Source: an uncultured Amphritea sp. | Lineage (GTDB): Bacteria; Pseudomonadota; Gammaproteobacteria; Pseudomonadales; Balneatricaceae | Direction: 5' to 3' | Assembly (NCBI RefSeq): GCF_937127095.1 | Contig: NZ_CAKZLP010000060.1 | Coordinates: 1 to 64,000 of the forward strand | Length of the DNA stretch: 64,000 nucleotides | Shown here: piece after piece, positions 44,667 through 55,067 of the stretch | How the letters are laid out: each line of letters begins with the position of its first letter | Numbering within the stretch: position 1 is the stretch's first letter | Made by a program: the position numbers and the translations under genes | The notes under the pieces: model-generated | What the model was told of the DNA's origin: nothing | What the model saw: only the letters and a program-made list of their open reading frames with translations | The model's database searches: none

Positions 44667-45853
44667 CAGAAGAACGCCTGAATGCCTGTCATCGCACGAC
44701 CCAGAATCAGGGCGTGAATATCATGCGTACCTTCGTAGGTATTCACCGCTTCAAGGTTCATCACATGACGAATCACGCCAAACTCATCGGAGATGCCGTT
44801 ACCGCCGTGCATATCCCGGGCAACCCGGGCGATATCCAGAGACTTACCACAGTTGTTGCGCTTCATCAGCGAGATCAGTTCAACCGGGCAACGATTGTCA
44901 TCCATCAGACGGCCCATCTGCAGACAGCCCTGTAGACCCAGAGAGATCTCAGTTTGCATGTCAGCCAGTTTCTTCTGCACCAGCTGGTTTGCAGCCAATG
45001 GACGCTGGAACTGAATCCGGTCAAGGGTGTACTGACGGGCAGCGGTCCAGCAGAACTCAGCCGCACCCAGTGCTCCCCAGGCGATACCGTAACGGGCTTT
45101 GTTCAGACAGCCAAACGGACCGGCCAGTCCTTCAACATTCGGCAGCAGGTTTTCGTCAGGCACAAACACATCCGCCATAACGATCTCACCAGTCACAGAG
45201 GCGCGCAGAGAGAACTTACCCTCAATCTTAGGCGCACTCAGTCCCGGCATACCTTTTTCCAGAACAAAACCGCGAACCACGCCGTCCAGCTTCGCCCAGA
45301 CGACAAACACATCGGCAACCGGCGAGTTGGTAATCCACATCTTCGCGCCTTTGAGGATGTAACCACCATCCACTTTGGTTGCGCGGGTTTTCATGTTATT
45401 TGGATCAGAACCCACATCCGGCTCGGTCAGACCAAAACAGCCGATCCACTCACCTGATGCAAGTTTAGGCAGATATTTCATGCGCTGTTCTTCACTACCG
45501 TAAGCGTAGATCGGGTGCATCACCAGTGAAGACTGCACCGACATAGCCGAACGATAACCACTGTCGACCCGCTCAACTTCACGGGCAACCAGGCCGTAAC
45601 ATACATAGTTAACTTCTGAACCACCGTACTGCTCTGGTAGCGTAGATCCCAGTAAGCCAAGTTCACCCAGCTCCTGCATAATTTCGGTGTGGAAAATCTC
45701 GTTACGGTTTGCTTCAGTCACCCGCGGTAACAACTGACCCTGACAGTAATCACGAGCGGCATCACGTACCATGCGCTCCTCTTCGGTCAGTTGAGTTTCC
45801 AGGGAGAACGGATCTTCCCAGTTAAATGCAGGCTTTGTAGAAGATTTGCTCAT
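44666..45853 (-). CDS. gcdH: Glutaryl-CoA dehydrogenase
   Basis: Oxidative decarboxylation of glutaryl-CoA to crotonyl-CoA, using FAD. 395 residues from [10 protein letters not shown] (AGAGG upstream); the track adds 12 residues. Acyl-CoA dehydrogenase motifs: [12 protein letters not shown] (about 145), [17 protein letters not shown] and [19 protein letters not shown]. The catalytic glutamate lies in [20 protein letters not shown]. Family resemblance is to GcdH rather than short-chain enzymes. Confidence 0.93.
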   Translation of the reverse strand: MSKSSTKPAFNWEDPFSLETQLTEEERMVRDAARDYCQGQLLPRVTEANRNEIFHTEIMQELGELGLLGSTLPEQYGGSEVNYVCYGLVAREVERVDSGYRSAMSVQSSLVMHPIYAYGSEEQRMKYLPKLASGEWIGCFGLTEPDVGSDPNNMKTRATKVDGGYILKGAKMWITNSPVADVFVVWAKLDGVVRGFVLEKGMPGLSAPKIEGKFSLRASVTGEIVMADVFVPDENLLPNVEGLAGPFGCLNKARYGIAWGALGAAEFCWTAARQYTLDRIQFQRPLAANQLVQKKLADMQTEISLGLQGCLQMGRLMDDNRCPVELISLMKRNNCGKSLDIARVARDMHGGNGISDEFGVIRHVMNLEAVNTYEGTHDIHALILGRAMTGIQAFF

Positions 45854-45936
45854 GGAACACGCCTCTTGCTTCTCGTTGTGTGCAGCCACCGCTTATGACA
45901 GCGATTTCCAGCAGCTTTCATTGGAATAGTGGCAGC

Positions 45937-45965
45937 ATAATGTTCATTATTTTTTACAAAATCAA
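45937..45965 (-). promoter_or_regulatory. Sigma-70 promoter candidate of gcdH
   Basis: On the minus strand TTGATT (45965-45960) and CATTAT (45942-45937) are spaced 17 bp, about 85 bp before the gcdH ATG. A CACTATAGTG palindrome just upstream (45977-45986) could be an operator. The rest of the gap to 46289 shows nothing definite. Confidence 0.45.
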
Positions 45966-46289
45966 GTAGCGTAAACCACTATAGTGATATCGATTTTGTC
46001 CTTATAACGATATTAACGCTCACTGTTATCACAGGTATATGCCCCAACCGGGGGAGGTCTGAAAATCGAACTCAATCATGCCTATCTGCCATTCAGTATA
46101 GCGGCTGTGAAAGGCGAACAGGTACGATACGCTGTGTCCGACACTGCCTGGGCTTATGTTTAAAATACCGATCGCTGTCACTACGCCGCGAGAAACCATA
46201 GCTAACAAAGCATCTGACTAAATGACAGCATAGATCTGTTATGAGCAGATCTGCTAGGATGAACCTATTGAGGCCATTGAGAGTAACCT

Positions 46290-46709
46290 GTGCATCAGAC
46301 ACTGATCCGAGCGTTTTACCTGATAGGCGGCTTTATTTTCGTTCTGTTAGGCATCATAGGGGTATTACTGCCACTGGTCCCGACCACCCCTTTTCTACTG
46401 CTTGCGGCATTCTGTTTTTCCCGCAGCTCGGAACGTCTGCACCAGTATCTGCTCAACCAGCGCTGGTTTGGTCACTATATTCGTGACTGGGAAGAGCACG
46501 GCGTGATACCACTCAGAGCTAAACTGTTCGCTACCAGTATGATGCCGGTGATGATCAGTTACCCACTACTGTTCCTCAGCTTTCACCCCGGTTTAAAAGC
46601 GCTGGCTGGCGCCACCGTTGTCTTTGCCCTCTGGTATGTGTGGAGCAAACCATCAGAACGACCGATGACAACGGAGAAAAAAACGGATACTCCGCGGAAT
46701 ACCTCTTAA
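46290..46709 (+). CDS. ybaN: DUF454 (YbaN) family inner-membrane protein
   Basis: 139 residues with membrane helices at about 8-45 and 78-115. Family hallmarks: GIIGVLLPLVPTTPFLLLAAFCFSRS split over the first helices, then LLNQRWFGHYIRDWEEHGVIP. The C-terminal tail is hydrophilic. Function unknown. ATG follows TTGAGAGTAACCTGTG, a weak ribosome site; no operon partners. Confidence 0.88.
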   Translation: MHQTLIRAFYLIGGFIFVLLGIIGVLLPLVPTTPFLLLAAFCFSRSSERLHQYLLNQRWFGHYIRDWEEHGVIPLRAKLFATSMMPVMISYPLLFLSFHPGLKALAGATVVFALWYVWSKPSERPMTTEKKTDTPRNTS

Positions 46710-46953
46710 CCAGTATCGTTACAATGACGCTCAATACAGTCATTGATAAAACAGTTGTCTCTAAAGCGATTGCTGACAACACTATTGGTTATAAAACTGC
46801 TGGTTATAAAACACACTGTATTAATTATATTCAATAATTTGTGATTTTATATCAATTTACCTCATATTAAATCAACCCCATACTCCTCTCCATTGTCAGG
46901 GCAACACATGTCATGACAGATATATCTAAAGACCGAACTATCAACAGGAGAAG

Positions 46954-49236
46954 ATGGTGAAAACACATATTCCGGGCTTTCCCCGTATTGGCGCGCAGCG
47001 TGAACTGAAATTTGCGCTGGAAGACTACTGGCATGGAAAATCAACCCGCAGCCAGCTGGTTGAAGTGGCTAAGACGTTGCGAATGCAAAACTGGAATATA
47101 CAGGCCGACAGCGGTATGGACTTCGTCACCGTCAATGACTTCTCCCTGTATGATCAGATACTGGATCACTCCGTACTGCTGGGGGTGGTGCCTCAGCGTT
47201 TCAGGGATGGCAGTTGCGACAGTTTTGATAACTACTTCCGCATGGCCCGAGGGCGCGCACCCTCCGGTAGTGCAACCCGTGCCTGCGAAATGACCAAATG
47301 GTTTGATACCAACTACCACTACCTGGTACCGGAGCTATCCGCCAATCAGCAATTTATTCTCAATCCGGAAAAACTCCTGGCAGAGATTGCCGAGGCGCAG
47401 CAACTGGGGCATCGGGTTAAGCCGGTCATCCCTGGCCCGATAACCTATCTGTGGCAGGCAAAATGCGCTGACCAGGCGTTTGACAAACTAACGCTGCTGC
47501 CTGCCCTGCTGGACAGCTATAAAGGCCTGCTGCGGTTGCTGGCCCGCAAGAACATTGACTGGGTGCAGATCGATGAACCCGCGTTGGTGCTGGAACTGTC
47601 CCCTAAATGGCAGGAAGCCTATCGCGAGGCGTACCAGACACTGAGCACCTGCGATACCGGTCTGAAACTGCTGCTGACCACTTACTTTGGCGCACTGGAG
47701 GACAACTTTGACCTGACGGCTTATCTACCGGTAGATGGCTTCCATCTGGATGCGGTGCGTGGCGGTGATGAATTTATTCGTTTCAGCGAGCGGCTGCGTT
47801 CTGATCAGGTACTCTCGGTGGGAGCCATCGATGGCCGTAATATCTGGAAAGCCGATATTACCGCGCTGGCCGAGCGCCTGGCACCGGTAGCCGCGCGCTT
47901 AGGGGAAAACCTCTGGCTCTCCAGCAGCTGTTCACTACTGCATGTGCCGGTGGATCTGGAACAGGAAACCGGTTTTGATACTGAACTGCGCAGCTGGCTG
48001 GCCTTCGCACGGCAGAAGCTGAATGAGATCAGCCTGCTGCAACGGACTTTACAGGGCGAGCACTCCGATCAGTTAGCGGAAAATCTACGGGATGTCACCG
48101 TGCGCACGAAATCCCAGCGGGTTCATCGTATCGAGGTGAAGCGCCGGGTTAACGGACTGAGACCGCAGGATGGTGAACGAGGTCTGCCCTATGCTGAGCG
48201 GGCTATCAAACAGCAGCATAAACTGCAGCTGCCCGCGTTTCCGACCACCACTATCGGCTCGTTCCCACAGACGGCGGATATCCGTTCGGTCCGGGCCCGT
48301 TTCCGCCGGGGCGAACTGGATGAGATCGCCTATACCGCCATTATGCAAGCGGAAATTAAGGACTGTATCGAACGGCAGGAGCGCTATGGCCTGGATATGC
48401 TGGTGCACGGTGAACCGGAACGTAACGACATGGTGGAATACTTTGGCGAACAGCTGGAAGGCTATACCACCAGTCAACTGGGCTGGGTGCAGTCTTATGG
48501 TTCCCGTTGTGTTAAACCGCCGATTATCTACGGCGACATTCTGCGCAAAGCAGCGATGACCGTCAGTTGGAGCCGTTATGCACAGTCGCTGAGCAACAAG
48601 CCGGTTAAAGGGATGCTCACCGGTCCGGTGACCATGTTGCAATGGGCATTTGTGCGCGATGATCAGCCCCGTTCGGAAACCTGTCTGCAGATCGCCCTGG
48701 CGCTGCGGGATGAGGTGGTCGATCTGGAACAAGCGGGCATCGCTGCGATTCAGATCGATGAACCGGCGATTCGTGAAGGCCTGCCGCTGAAGCAGTCTGA
48801 GTGGGATTTCTATCTGCAATGGGCGGTCTATGCGTTCCGCGTGTCTGCCAGCGGGGTACAGCCGCAAACCCAGATCCACACCCATATGTGCTATGCCGAG
48901 TTCAATGACATTATTCAGGCCATTGCCGATATGGATGCCGATGTCATCACCATCGAGACCAGTCGCTCTAATATGGAACTACTGGAGGTGTTTACGGAGT
49001 TTAACTATCCCAACGAGATCGGTCCGGGTGTCTATGATATTCATAGTCCGAATACCCCCACCGTGGAGCAGATTCAGTCACTGATTGAAAAAGCCGCCAC
49101 CCTAATTCCGGCGGAACGGCTCTGGATCAACCCGGACTGTGGTTTGAAAACCCGAGGTTGGGAAGAGGTTGCCACCAGCCTGATCAACATGGTCGCGGCA
49201 GCTAAAATCCTGCGGGAACAACGACTGGCGGCATAG
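46954..49236 (+). CDS. metE: Cobalamin-independent methionine synthase
   Basis: Transfers a methyl group from 5-methyltetrahydropteroyltriglutamate to homocysteine. 760 residues, two-barrel MetE: N-terminal domain starts with [22 protein letters not shown]-terminal domain has [14 protein letters not shown] (about 432), zinc ligands in [13 protein letters not shown] (His/Cys, about 645) and the final Cys in [22 protein letters not shown] precedes the ATG. No B12 riboswitch or clear MetR site was found in the 244-bp upstream gap, which has a 15-bp tandem duplication near 46788. Confidence 0.97.
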   Translation: MVKTHIPGFPRIGAQRELKFALEDYWHGKSTRSQLVEVAKTLRMQNWNIQADSGMDFVTVNDFSLYDQILDHSVLLGVVPQRFRDGSCDSFDNYFRMARGRAPSGSATRACEMTKWFDTNYHYLVPELSANQQFILNPEKLLAEIAEAQQLGHRVKPVIPGPITYLWQAKCADQAFDKLTLLPALLDSYKGLLRLLARKNIDWVQIDEPALVLELSPKWQEAYREAYQTLSTCDTGLKLLLTTYFGALEDNFDLTAYLPVDGFHLDAVRGGDEFIRFSERLRSDQVLSVGAIDGRNIWKADITALAERLAPVAARLGENLWLSSSCSLLHVPVDLEQETGFDTELRSWLAFARQKLNEISLLQRTLQGEHSDQLAENLRDVTVRTKSQRVHRIEVKRRVNGLRPQDGERGLPYAERAIKQQHKLQLPAFPTTTIGSFPQTADIRSVRARFRRGELDEIAYTAIMQAEIKDCIERQERYGLDMLVHGEPERNDMVEYFGEQLEGYTTSQLGWVQSYGSRCVKPPIIYGDILRKAAMTVSWSRYAQSLSNKPVKGMLTGPVTMLQWAFVRDDQPRSETCLQIALALRDEVVDLEQAGIAAIQIDEPAIREGLPLKQSEWDFYLQWAVYAFRVSASGVQPQTQIHTHMCYAEFNDIIQAIADMDADVITIETSRSNMELLEVFTEFNYPNEIGPGVYDIHSPNTPTVEQIQSLIEKAATLIPAERLWINPDCGLKTRGWEEVATSLINMVAAAKILREQRLAA

Positions 49237-49267
49237 TCAGGTCCCGCAAGCAACAACCTCAACACAA

Positions 49268-49294
49268 GGCTGGGAAGCGATTCCCGGCTTTTTT
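49268..49294 (+). terminator. Terminator of metE
   Basis: The stem GGCTGGGAA / TTCCCGGCT (two G-U pairs) with loop GCGA is followed by five T, 32 bp past the metE stop. Confidence 0.85.
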
Positions 49295-49384
49295 GTTTCA
49301 CATCCCTTTTCTGTTTCACATCAGCGCAATCATCTGATATTAATCTGCTAACAGCCTGCAAACGCGGTGTTAAAGGAGAACAAC

Positions 49385-49954
49385 ATGGGTCAGCAATTCT
49401 CAGAACTATCGGATAAACATAGTGAGTTTATCGCTGCACAGAAAATCTACTTTGTCGCAACCGCGGCAGCAACCGGACATGTGAACCTGTCCCCCAAAGG
49501 CGGAGATTCCCTGCGGGTGATCAACTCAACCACCCTTGCCTGGTTAAATCTGACCGGCAGTGGCAATGAATCTGCAGCTCATGTGCTGCAGAACTCGAGA
49601 ATGACCCTGATGTTCTGTGATTTTGCAGGTGCACCGCTGATTCTCAGAACTTACGGCGACGCCCGGGTGTTACATCAGACTGATCCTGAATGGCAGCAAT
49701 ACTGCGAGCTGTTTCCCACTACAGTTGCCGCCCGACAGATATTCGTACTGGATATCAGCCTGGTCCAGTCATCCTGCGGCATGTCAGTGCCCTTTTTTGC
49801 TTACCAGGGCGACCGTGATGCGTTAGCTAACTGGGCGGAGAAAAAGGGCAAAAGCGGGATCGAGGCTTACTGGTATAACCGCAATCAGCAGAGTATTGAT
49901 GGTTTCGACACCGGGATTGTCGAGCGCTCCGGGATCAGCGCACCTGAAGAATAG
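49385..49954 (+). CDS. Pyridoxamine 5'-phosphate oxidase-fold flavoprotein
   Basis: About 189 residues from ATG 49385 (AAAGGAG upstream; the track's earlier start is less likely). Split-barrel flavin fold: QKIYFVATAAATGHVNLSPK near the N-terminus, then a middle segment ending ILRTYGDARVLH. Homologues act on FMN or F420 substrates or haem; no specific role can be given. Single gene between metE and the DUF4336 gene. Confidence 0.82.
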   Translation: MGQQFSELSDKHSEFIAAQKIYFVATAAATGHVNLSPKGGDSLRVINSTTLAWLNLTGSGNESAAHVLQNSRMTLMFCDFAGAPLILRTYGDARVLHQTDPEWQQYCELFPTTVAARQIFVLDISLVQSSCGMSVPFFAYQGDRDALANWAEKKGKSGIEAYWYNRNQQSIDGFDTGIVERSGISAPEE

Positions 49955-50014
49955 GGGTGCTCTCGAGGGCGTTTCTCAAGGGCTTGTGTCCGGAGCTTAT
50001 GTCAGGAGCGAAAT

Positions 50015-50707
50015 GTGATTAAAGTCGGTAATAACATTTGGATTTTTGAAGGTGCGGCCGTGCCGTTTTTTACGCTGCCCTACAGCACGCGGATGACTGT
50101 GGTCAGGCTCGCCGATGATGAGCTATGGATACACAGTCCAATCGCCTTGACAGATGAGCTGATCCGTCAGATTGACCAGTTGGGAACTGTTAAATATCTG
50201 ATTTCACCCAACCCGCTGCACCACCTGTTTATCCAGGCCTGGCAAGATCGCTATCCCGAGGCACTCACCTTTGGCACAAAAGCCCTGCAGCAAAAACGCC
50301 CGGAGATCTGTTTTGAAGGAATTTTCACCCCACATTTTAATGCCCCCTGGGCAGAAGATATCGCACAACTGTTGTTCACCGGCTCCCCTGCTATGGAAGA
50401 GTGTGTGTTTTTTCATAAACCTTCGGCAACACTGATTGTCACCGATCTGATCGAAAACTTTGCCCCCGAGTCATTCACCCCACTGAAACGCTGGGTGGCC
50501 TCTGCCGCAGGCATTTTAGCCCCCAACGGCAAGATGCCCCTGGACTGGCGACTGAGCTTTATGTTCAGCAAAACGAAAGCGAAACAACATCTGCAAAACA
50601 TCTTAAGCTGGCACCCCAAAAAAATCGTTATGGCCCACGGACAGATAATCAACAGCGACGCAGAACACTTTTTAAAACGTTCTTTTAACTGGCTGAATAT
50701 CGACTGA
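50015..50707 (+). CDS. DUF4336 domain protein (metallo-beta-lactamase-like fold)
   Basis: 230 residues spanning a full DUF4336 domain: NIWIFEGAAVPFFTLPYSTRM at the start, then LISPNPLHHLFIQAW and the C-terminal KKIVMAHGQIINSDA. The HLF and AHG histidines recall metallo-beta-lactamases, but the HxHxDH motif is missing. The start is GTG with AGGAG seven bases upstream, since the ATG two bases earlier is followed at once by TGA. Function unknown. Confidence 0.82.
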   Translation: MIKVGNNIWIFEGAAVPFFTLPYSTRMTVVRLADDELWIHSPIALTDELIRQIDQLGTVKYLISPNPLHHLFIQAWQDRYPEALTFGTKALQQKRPEICFEGIFTPHFNAPWAEDIAQLLFTGSPAMEECVFFHKPSATLIVTDLIENFAPESFTPLKRWVASAAGILAPNGKMPLDWRLSFMFSKTKAKQHLQNILSWHPKKIVMAHGQIINSDAEHFLKRSFNWLNID

Positions 50708-50758
50708 GACTCATTGCGCTCGCTTGTCACGCCCTGATTTTATCCGGAGATTAACCCC

Positions 50759-51100
50759 TTGCCACACTGTATAGTTGAATATTCAGACACACTCAGATCC
50801 CGGCTTTGCCCATCGACGCTGATGCAAACCGTTTATGAAGGCGCGCTTAAATCGGGGCTGTTTGAAGGGCCTGATATTAAAACCCGGGCACTGGCCTACG
50901 AAGATTTCCTCACCGGAGCAGAGCCCAGACCGTTCATCCACGTAACAATACGTATGTTAAGCGGCAGAACAGATGCGCAAAAACAGCATTTATCTTCTAC
51001 AGTATTAAAGGGGTTAGCAGGTCTGAATCTAACTGGAATATCGTTAACAGTGGAAGTGGACGACATTCACAGAAATAGTTATGCCAAATTGCTTGTCTGA
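50759..51100 (+). CDS. 5-carboxymethyl-2-hydroxymuconate isomerase-like protein
   Basis: 113 residues of the tautomerase superfamily (HpaF/CHMI type). The proline after the start residue (MPHCIVEYSD) is the expected catalytic Pro1, which also fixes the start at the TTG 50759, preceded by CCGGAGA. Later parts (ALAYEDFLTGAEPRPFIHVTI) fit CHMI. No other homoprotocatechuate genes lie nearby, so the substrate is uncertain. Confidence 0.85.
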   Translation: MPHCIVEYSDTLRSRLCPSTLMQTVYEGALKSGLFEGPDIKTRALAYEDFLTGAEPRPFIHVTIRMLSGRTDAQKQHLSSTVLKGLAGLNLTGISLTVEVDDIHRNSYAKLLV

Positions 51101-51140
51101 CGTTAGTAGCGCCAGACTTTGCTTACCCTGAGAGGTCTGT

Positions 51141-51791
51141 ATGTTAGCAGGTCATATTGGTGCAGCGCTGGCCATCAGCCATCTGGATCGGCGCGTTAAT
51201 TTAGGTGTACTGGTCGCGGCATCACTGCTGCTCGACCTGTTGCTCTGGAGCTTTATTCTGTTTGGCTGGGAATCGGTCATGGTTCCTGATAATTATGCCG
51301 AACAGCATCAACTGAAATTCAATTTCGCCTATTCTCATAGCCTGTCTGCTGCGGTTATCTGGTCAGCAATGGCGGGGGCCGCCTCGTTTCTGTGGTATGC
51401 CGAACATAAAGGCTTAGGCTTTCGTGCCGTCTTTATGGTTTCGGTAGCAGTATTATCCCACTGGCTTCTGGATTTTACCGTGCATAATCCCAACATCCCG
51501 TTATTGGGTGAGGCCTCTTTCAAAGTCGGCCTGGGGCTCTGGGATAACATGCCGCTTGCGCTTTTATTCGAGGGAGGCATACTCGTCAGCGGACTTTTCC
51601 TGTTCCTTTTCGCTGCCAATATCTCAGCCCTTAAAATGAGCGCTATCACCATTATCTGCTTGCTGGTACTTGCGACCACGGTAGTTAGCATGACGATTGC
51701 CCCGGCGCCCCCGTCAACGGTCACATTAGCGGAAAGTTCGCTGGTGATAATCCTGGTTACCTGTCTGCTGACCGGGTGGCTGGCGAAGTAA
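51141..51791 (+). CDS. Inner-membrane protein, YdjM/DUF457-like
   Basis: 216 residues with about six membrane helices. The pattern HIGAAL near the start, DLLLW at about 32, YSHSL at about 67 and SHWLLDF at about 112 places His and Asp residues at helix ends as in the YdjM-type membrane-bound metal-dependent hydrolase family. No enzymatic activity can be assigned. ATG preceded by GAGAGGTCTGT. A 12-bp tandem array follows the gene. Confidence 0.7.
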   Translation: MLAGHIGAALAISHLDRRVNLGVLVAASLLLDLLLWSFILFGWESVMVPDNYAEQHQLKFNFAYSHSLSAAVIWSAMAGAASFLWYAEHKGLGFRAVFMVSVAVLSHWLLDFTVHNPNIPLLGEASFKVGLGLWDNMPLALLFEGGILVSGLFLFLFAANISALKMSAITIICLLVLATTVVSMTIAPAPPSTVTLAESSLVIILVTCLLTGWLAK

Positions 51792-51847
51792 GCTATGGAA
51801 GTAAAGCTATAAAACCACGTGTTATCAGACGCTCGGTGCTTTTTATT

Positions 51848-51907
51848 ATAAGCACTTACATAAGCACTTACATAAGCACTTACATAAGCACTTATATAAG
51901 CACTGTT
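51848..51907. repeat. Five tandem 12-bp repeats (ATAAGCACTTAC type)
   Basis: Five units of 12 bp, three of them exact, plus two weaker units to about 51931. They sit between the convergent ydjM-like and diguanylate cyclase genes. The unit contains the small palindrome-like AAGCACTT. Confidence 0.85.
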
Positions 51908-51937
51908 ATCAACACTTTTATCGACACCAGGTCAGTA

Positions 51938-54139
51938 CTAAGTTGCCAGGTCTCTCTCGCCCTGTAACCCCTGATTGGTCTTCAATTCAGCGGAATAAAA
52001 GCACAGTGTTTCAGCGTTCTTTTTAGCAGCATACATAGCGATATCCGCTGCAGCGATCAGCTCAACCCGGTTAGCGCCATCCTGTGGAAAGAAGGCTACG
52101 CCGATGCTATTTGATAGCTCTATTTGTGTCCCCGCTAACTCAAACGGATCGATCAGTGACGCGGTCAGTTTTTTTACAATAGCCGTTACATCATCGTCAC
52201 TGGGACTGCCTGGCAATAACAGCGTAAACTCATCGCCACCTAATCGGGCCAGGGTGTCACTGTCGCGCAGCACCCTGCTAAATCGCTGACTGACCGCCTT
52301 TAGCAGCTGATCACCGACCTCATGACCTAAACTATCATTGACCGCTTTAAAACCATTCAGATCCATATACAACAGTGCCGCAGTGGAGCTGTTGCGCCGA
52401 CACAGCGCTAACGCATGCTCAACCCGGTCAAGAAATAAACGTCGATTAGGCAGCCCGGTCAGTGCATCATGAAAAGCAAAATGCTCCAGCTCTGCGTTGG
52501 CCTGTTTCAGCTCATCGGTACGCAGGCTCACCAGTCGGCTCAAACGTTCATGATAACCAAAGGATGACAGTACAATCAGCACTGAGAGAGAGCCAAACAA
52601 CACTTCAGCAAGTAGAAAATTCAGACTATCGCCAACCTGAAGTGCGGTCACCTCACTGGTACTGAGATGCAGATTAAAGGTCCACTGGTGATTTGCGAAA
52701 CCCATGTCGAACTGATGGTTCAACCCCACCCCGGCAGCAATATCTTTCATGATAGCTGCGTTGCCAAACACTCTGTCTGCCGGGTTATCATTTTCGTATA
52801 CATAGAGATCGATATAATCCAGCCGTTGACGGATCTGTGTATTGTTAAGAATTTCAGACACCAGAAAGACGCCGACAACAAAGCCTTTCAGAGACTCAAG
52901 CCCTCCGAGTGAGCTACCCCCCGGATCAACCTGCTGAACCACCGGAGAGAAAATCAGAAACCCCTGCTTATCATTTTTAGCCTGTACCAGCTCAATAATA
53001 TCGGTCGCGGTATCTTCCCGGGTCACCCTGGCCTGCAACAAGCTTTGCTTCCGGGATTCATCGGAAAAAACATTGAAACCTAATGCCGGATTATTGTTTC
53101 GGAACGGTTGAATATACTCAACTACCACCAGCGGGTCCGTTGGCAACAGAGGTTCACCTTTAATCTTAAATGCCGGATCGACCTCCAGCTGTGCATGCTT
53201 TTCAAACGCAGCCACGCTGTCCTGGTCGATTACAATATTCCAGGTGATCGCTAGAAAACCGGGAAACTCATCAAGATAAGGCTGGCTATACTCGGCAAAT
53301 ACCTGCTGATCTATCTCGTCGGCCTGCGCCAGCCGACTGCCCAAACGATTCAGGGCATTGATATAGCTACTCATATGCTCTTTCAGGGTATTTTCAAGCG
53401 CTTCTGAGGTGAGTTCAAAATTATTTTCTGTCTTCGCCACAACAGCATCTTCAATATATTGCTGCATCATCTGAAATACGGTGATCAGGGTAAACAGAGG
53501 GATTGATAGCGACTTCAGCTGGCGAAACCAGATAGTTTTAGTAGGCTGACGGATAAACATCGCCAACAACAGTGGCGTGACCAGAATGACACCGAGAAAA
53601 TCACCGATCCACCAGACCAGCACGTTATTCAAGTAAACCTGAGTAGACTCCGTACTTTGACCAAAGCTCAATGCAGCATTACCCACCACGGCGCTGATCA
53701 GGCAGGAGATCAGGGCGATGCCGATAAACCCCACCACCTGAGCGTATGAAGGCGCATCGAGTATGTTGATTCGCCGACGTCGCAAAATCCGTTCATTGGC
53801 CCACGCCTGAGTCATCGACCCCAGAGCGATAACCCCTGAGGTGAGAACAACCTGCAGCCCCAGTTCACCATGATGCCAGAAATAGTTGACTGAATTAAAC
53901 AGCAGAGAGCCTAGCAGAATGACAGGCAGGAAACGTTTGCCATAGATCAGACACCCCGCCAGCGCCACACCCGCAGAGGGCCACAAAGAAACGATCTGTG
54001 CCTGTGGGCTAAAGTTGGAAAAAAAGAATGCTAATCCAACATAGAGTAAGATAAGAATAAGATAAGTATTTCGGCCTACCGAAGAGCGCTGAACGTTCAA
54101 AATGCTGACGATGCTCCATATAGCTTGGAAACGAGCCAT
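51938..54139 (-). CDS. Membrane diguanylate cyclase (MASE1-CHASE-GGDEF)
   Basis: 733 residues. MASE1-type multi-helix membrane sensor at about 20-245, a CHASE-type periplasmic ligand domain at about 250-480 (FLAITWNIVIDQ, PLVVVEYIQPF), a further membrane helix near 515, then GGDEF at about 560-725. The active-site loop LARLGGDEFTLLL is intact, and RDSD five residues before it is the c-di-GMP inhibitory I-site. No EAL domain. So it should make c-di-GMP in response to an external signal and be feedback-inhibited. Confidence 0.92.
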   Translation of the reverse strand: MARFQAIWSIVSILNVQRSSVGRNTYLILILLYVGLAFFFSNFSPQAQIVSLWPSAGVALAGCLIYGKRFLPVILLGSLLFNSVNYFWHHGELGLQVVLTSGVIALGSMTQAWANERILRRRRINILDAPSYAQVVGFIGIALISCLISAVVGNAALSFGQSTESTQVYLNNVLVWWIGDFLGVILVTPLLLAMFIRQPTKTIWFRQLKSLSIPLFTLITVFQMMQQYIEDAVVAKTENNFELTSEALENTLKEHMSSYINALNRLGSRLAQADEIDQQVFAEYSQPYLDEFPGFLAITWNIVIDQDSVAAFEKHAQLEVDPAFKIKGEPLLPTDPLVVVEYIQPFRNNNPALGFNVFSDESRKQSLLQARVTREDTATDIIELVQAKNDKQGFLIFSPVVQQVDPGGSSLGGLESLKGFVVGVFLVSEILNNTQIRQRLDYIDLYVYENDNPADRVFGNAAIMKDIAAGVGLNHQFDMGFANHQWTFNLHLSTSEVTALQVGDSLNFLLAEVLFGSLSVLIVLSSFGYHERLSRLVSLRTDELKQANAELEHFAFHDALTGLPNRRLFLDRVEHALALCRRNSSTAALLYMDLNGFKAVNDSLGHEVGDQLLKAVSQRFSRVLRDSDTLARLGGDEFTLLLPGSPSDDDVTAIVKKLTASLIDPFELAGTQIELSNSIGVAFFPQDGANRVELIAAADIAMYAAKKNAETLCFYSAELKTNQGLQGERDLAT

Positions 54140-54249
54140 TCTATAGCTACCCCATAGTACGTCTATGGCTCCGGAATAGCCCTCATACTATCGGATACAA
54201 GAAACCAAAATGGGTAATGTAAGTCTATAAAACTTAAATATGATACGGT

Positions 54250-54591
54250 TTAAGCGCCACCCAGTAGCCCAAGTTGGCGAATTCGGGCTTTAAACGCCTT
54301 CATCACCGGACGGGAGATCATCGTTTCAGCCAGTAACCGCTGTTCATACACCTGCAGCTTAACCGCTTCATCCTCACTGTGTCGGGCGGTTGCGATCAAC
54401 CTATGCACGTCAGGCTCCAACAGTGTGTGATGAAACGCTTGAACCCCGTCATAAAGCGCCGCCATGACGGTTTTTTCCTGCTCCGCCATCTTGCATTTAC
54501 CATCGATAATTTTCAGCATCACCGTAATAGCACAATCCACTTCAACCGGGCTGAGTTGATGCTTCGATAGCCAGTGTTCTATATCGGTCAT
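54250..54591 (-). CDS. Small helical protein next to the NifB-C-terminal-like gene
   Basis: 113 residues, all-helical by appearance, no metal motif. It starts 2 bp after the NifX/NifB-like gene, so the two form one unit. I do not recognise a family; the link to nitrogen fixation comes from the partner only. Confidence 0.6.
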   Translation of the reverse strand: MTDIEHWLSKHQLSPVEVDCAITVMLKIIDGKCKMAEQEKTVMAALYDGVQAFHHTLLEPDVHRLIATARHSEDEAVKLQVYEQRLLAETMISRPVMKAFKARIRQLGLLGGA

Positions 54592-54593
54592 GG

Positions 54594-54947
54594 TCAGCTC
54601 CAGTCAGACGTTTGTACATAGTGCAGCAGCGACGCTTCAATCGCTTCATGCCCGTAATCGCTCACAGAGTTGACTCCGATCCGCTTTAACTTCTCCTCCG
54701 GCCCGTCGCCGATCTTAACCACGAACACCGCATGACAATCTTTAATCGTTTCCAGAATCAGCTCCATCGCGGATCTGTCGCCGGTATGCCCCTGACAGTA
54801 GTGGTCTACCGCCCGCCGCTCAACAAACTCACAGTGATCTGCGGATACACGATAGATTAAAAATGCCTTGGTATGACCAAAATGCAGATTGATCGAAACA
54901 GCATCTTTGCTGGCGACGGCCATGAGTACGGGTGACGATTTCAGCAT
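54594..54947 (-). CDS. Dinitrogenase iron-molybdenum cofactor family protein (NifB C-terminal/NifX-like)
   Basis: 117 residues, essentially one NifX/NafY/NifB-C-terminal domain: LHFGHTKAFLIYRV (about 22-36, with the usual HFG), VDHYCQGHTGDRSAMELIL and AVFVVKIGDGPEEKLKRIGV. The DHYCQG segment is closest to the domain at the end of NifB, so it probably binds FeMo-co precursors such as NifB-co. Divergent from the hemerythrin operon. Its own sigma-54 match (GGCTTTAGCGCAGC, minus strand, 54994-54981) is weak. Confidence 0.82.
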   Translation of the reverse strand: MLKSSPVLMAVASKDAVSINLHFGHTKAFLIYRVSADHCEFVERRAVDHYCQGHTGDRSAMELILETIKDCHAVFVVKIGDGPEEKLKRIGVNSVSDYGHEAIEASLLHYVQTSDWS

Positions 54948-54986
54948 CGGCTCAAACCTCTGTGACTGAGTTGTTTTTCAGCTGCG

Positions 54987-55016
54987 CTAAAGCCTTTATA
55001 ACTAAAGCCTTTATAA
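54987..55016. repeat. Two tandem 15-bp repeats (CTAAAGCCTTTATAA)
   Basis: Two exact copies in the divergent promoter region between the NifB-C-terminal-like and hemerythrin genes. Confidence 0.75.
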
Positions 55017-55067
55017 AAAGCGCATGGGAAAAGAGTATTTGCAAAAGCTATACCAGCCATCCCTTTA

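Noticed and set aside
46710-46953. Cobalamin riboswitch or MetR site before metE
   Set aside because: The gap is short, no B12-box or TGAA-N5-TTCA pattern was found.
48085-48885. 266-residue ORF antisense to metE
   Set aside because: It overlaps the conserved C-terminal MetE domain and has no family resemblance.
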